In this document: piece by piece, positions 5,874 through 6,115 of the stretch | Layout of the letters: the number at the start of each line of letters is the position of its first letter | Numbering within the stretch: the first letter of the stretch is position 1 | DNA from: an uncultured Lachnospiraceae bacterium | Lineage (GTDB): Bacteria > Bacillota_A > Clostridia > Lachnospirales > Lachnospiraceae | Direction: 5' to 3' | NCBI GenBank assembly: GCA_946630765.1 | Contig: CAMOZF010000115.1 | Coordinates: 1-6,115 of the forward strand | DNA: 6,115 nucleotides | The notes under the pieces: generated by a model | The model's database searches: none | What the model was told of the DNA's origin: nothing | Seen by the model: only the letters and a program-made list of their open reading frames with translations | Position numbers and translations under genes: made by a program

Positions 5874-6115
5874 AGAGCACCTCGCCTTCCGAAAGTCCCT
5901 GCAAAATGACGGCCTGAATTCCGTCCGAGCGGACTTCCACGTCCCTTCGTTCCTTCTCGCCCTGCGCATTCAGGACGAGCACATAGTCCTTTTTCAGATC
6001 CGGGTCACGCATCACGGCGGATGCCGGAACCAAAAGCACATCCTCATAGACCGCCGTCTCAAATACGATCGGCGTATACATACCGGCCGAAAGATCGGGA
6101 ACCGTCTCCTTCAGC
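5860..6115 (-). CDS. C-terminal end of a second HlyD/MacA-like adaptor
   Basis: The open frame enters from the right edge and ends at TAA (5862-5860), giving about 84 visible residues. The pattern LSAGMYTPIVFET, then VLLVPASAV, then a strand-rich segment ending GLSEGEVLYVYE, is the C-terminal membrane-proximal part of HlyD/RND-type adaptor proteins. It resembles the C-terminus of the following gene (VPAAAL and GLSEGETVVV at the equivalent places), so the two are probably paralogues or cooperating partners. The last codons overlap the start of the next gene by 14 bases, which implies co-translation. The N-terminus, signal peptide and lipoyl halves lie outside the window. There is a Met at 6081, but the frame is open beyond it and homology continues upstream, so this is not the start. 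Confidence 0.82.
   Translation of the reverse strand, partial: LKETVPDLSAGMYTPIVFETAVYEDVLLVPASAVMRDPDLKKDYVLVLNAQGEKERRDVEVRSDGIQAVILQGLSEGEVLYVYE

Noticed and set aside
5874..5969. N-terminal extension of the complete adaptor up to a Met at 5969
   Set aside because: The extra 32 residues are Arg-rich, overlap the upstream adaptor by about 110 bases and would bury the signal peptide. The start at 5873 has its own ribosome binding site.

Overview
The window is one stretch of a bacterial chromosome with every supportable gene on the minus strand, so it reads right to left. The best guess is a Clostridia-type Firmicute, possibly near Lachnospiraceae. The reasons are the clostridial-looking ribosome recycling factor and UMP kinase, strong AGGAGG-type ribosome binding sites, and an ABC efflux system with FtsX-like permease and HlyD-like adaptors of a kind common in that group. 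This is recognition by eye, not a computed phylogeny.

Right block (6115 down to 1861): the 3' part of an ABC-exporter operon. It holds the C-terminal end of one HlyD/MacA-type adaptor, a second complete adaptor of 387 residues with a signal peptide, and a 949-residue permease with two FtsX-type halves. The genes overlap (14 bases, then 1 base as TGATG), so they should be translationally coupled. No ATPase gene is in view; it is expected further upstream, outside the window.

Left block (1852 down to 1): the conserved housekeeping cluster pyrH-frr-uppS (UMP kinase, ribosome recycling factor, undecaprenyl diphosphate synthase). It starts from a near-consensus sigma-A promoter (TTGACG, 17-base spacer, TATGAT) lying only 8 bases beyond the permease stop codon. 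In many bacteria rpsB-tsf precedes pyrH; here the exporter does. I see no convincing terminator between the two blocks, so some read-through is possible. pyrH and frr are 13 bases apart.

The least ordinary part is the 151-base frr-uppS gap. It opens with a 77-base imperfect palindrome that begins exactly at the frr stop codon and pairs better as minus-strand RNA than as plus-strand RNA. It closes with two mutually exclusive hairpins, one of which places the uppS Shine-Dalgarno sequence in a triloop against the start codon. This looks like a possible RNA control point between ribosome recycling and cell-wall lipid-carrier synthesis, but that is a hypothesis. I found no CRISPR array, insertion sequence, tRNA or rRNA, and no defence system.
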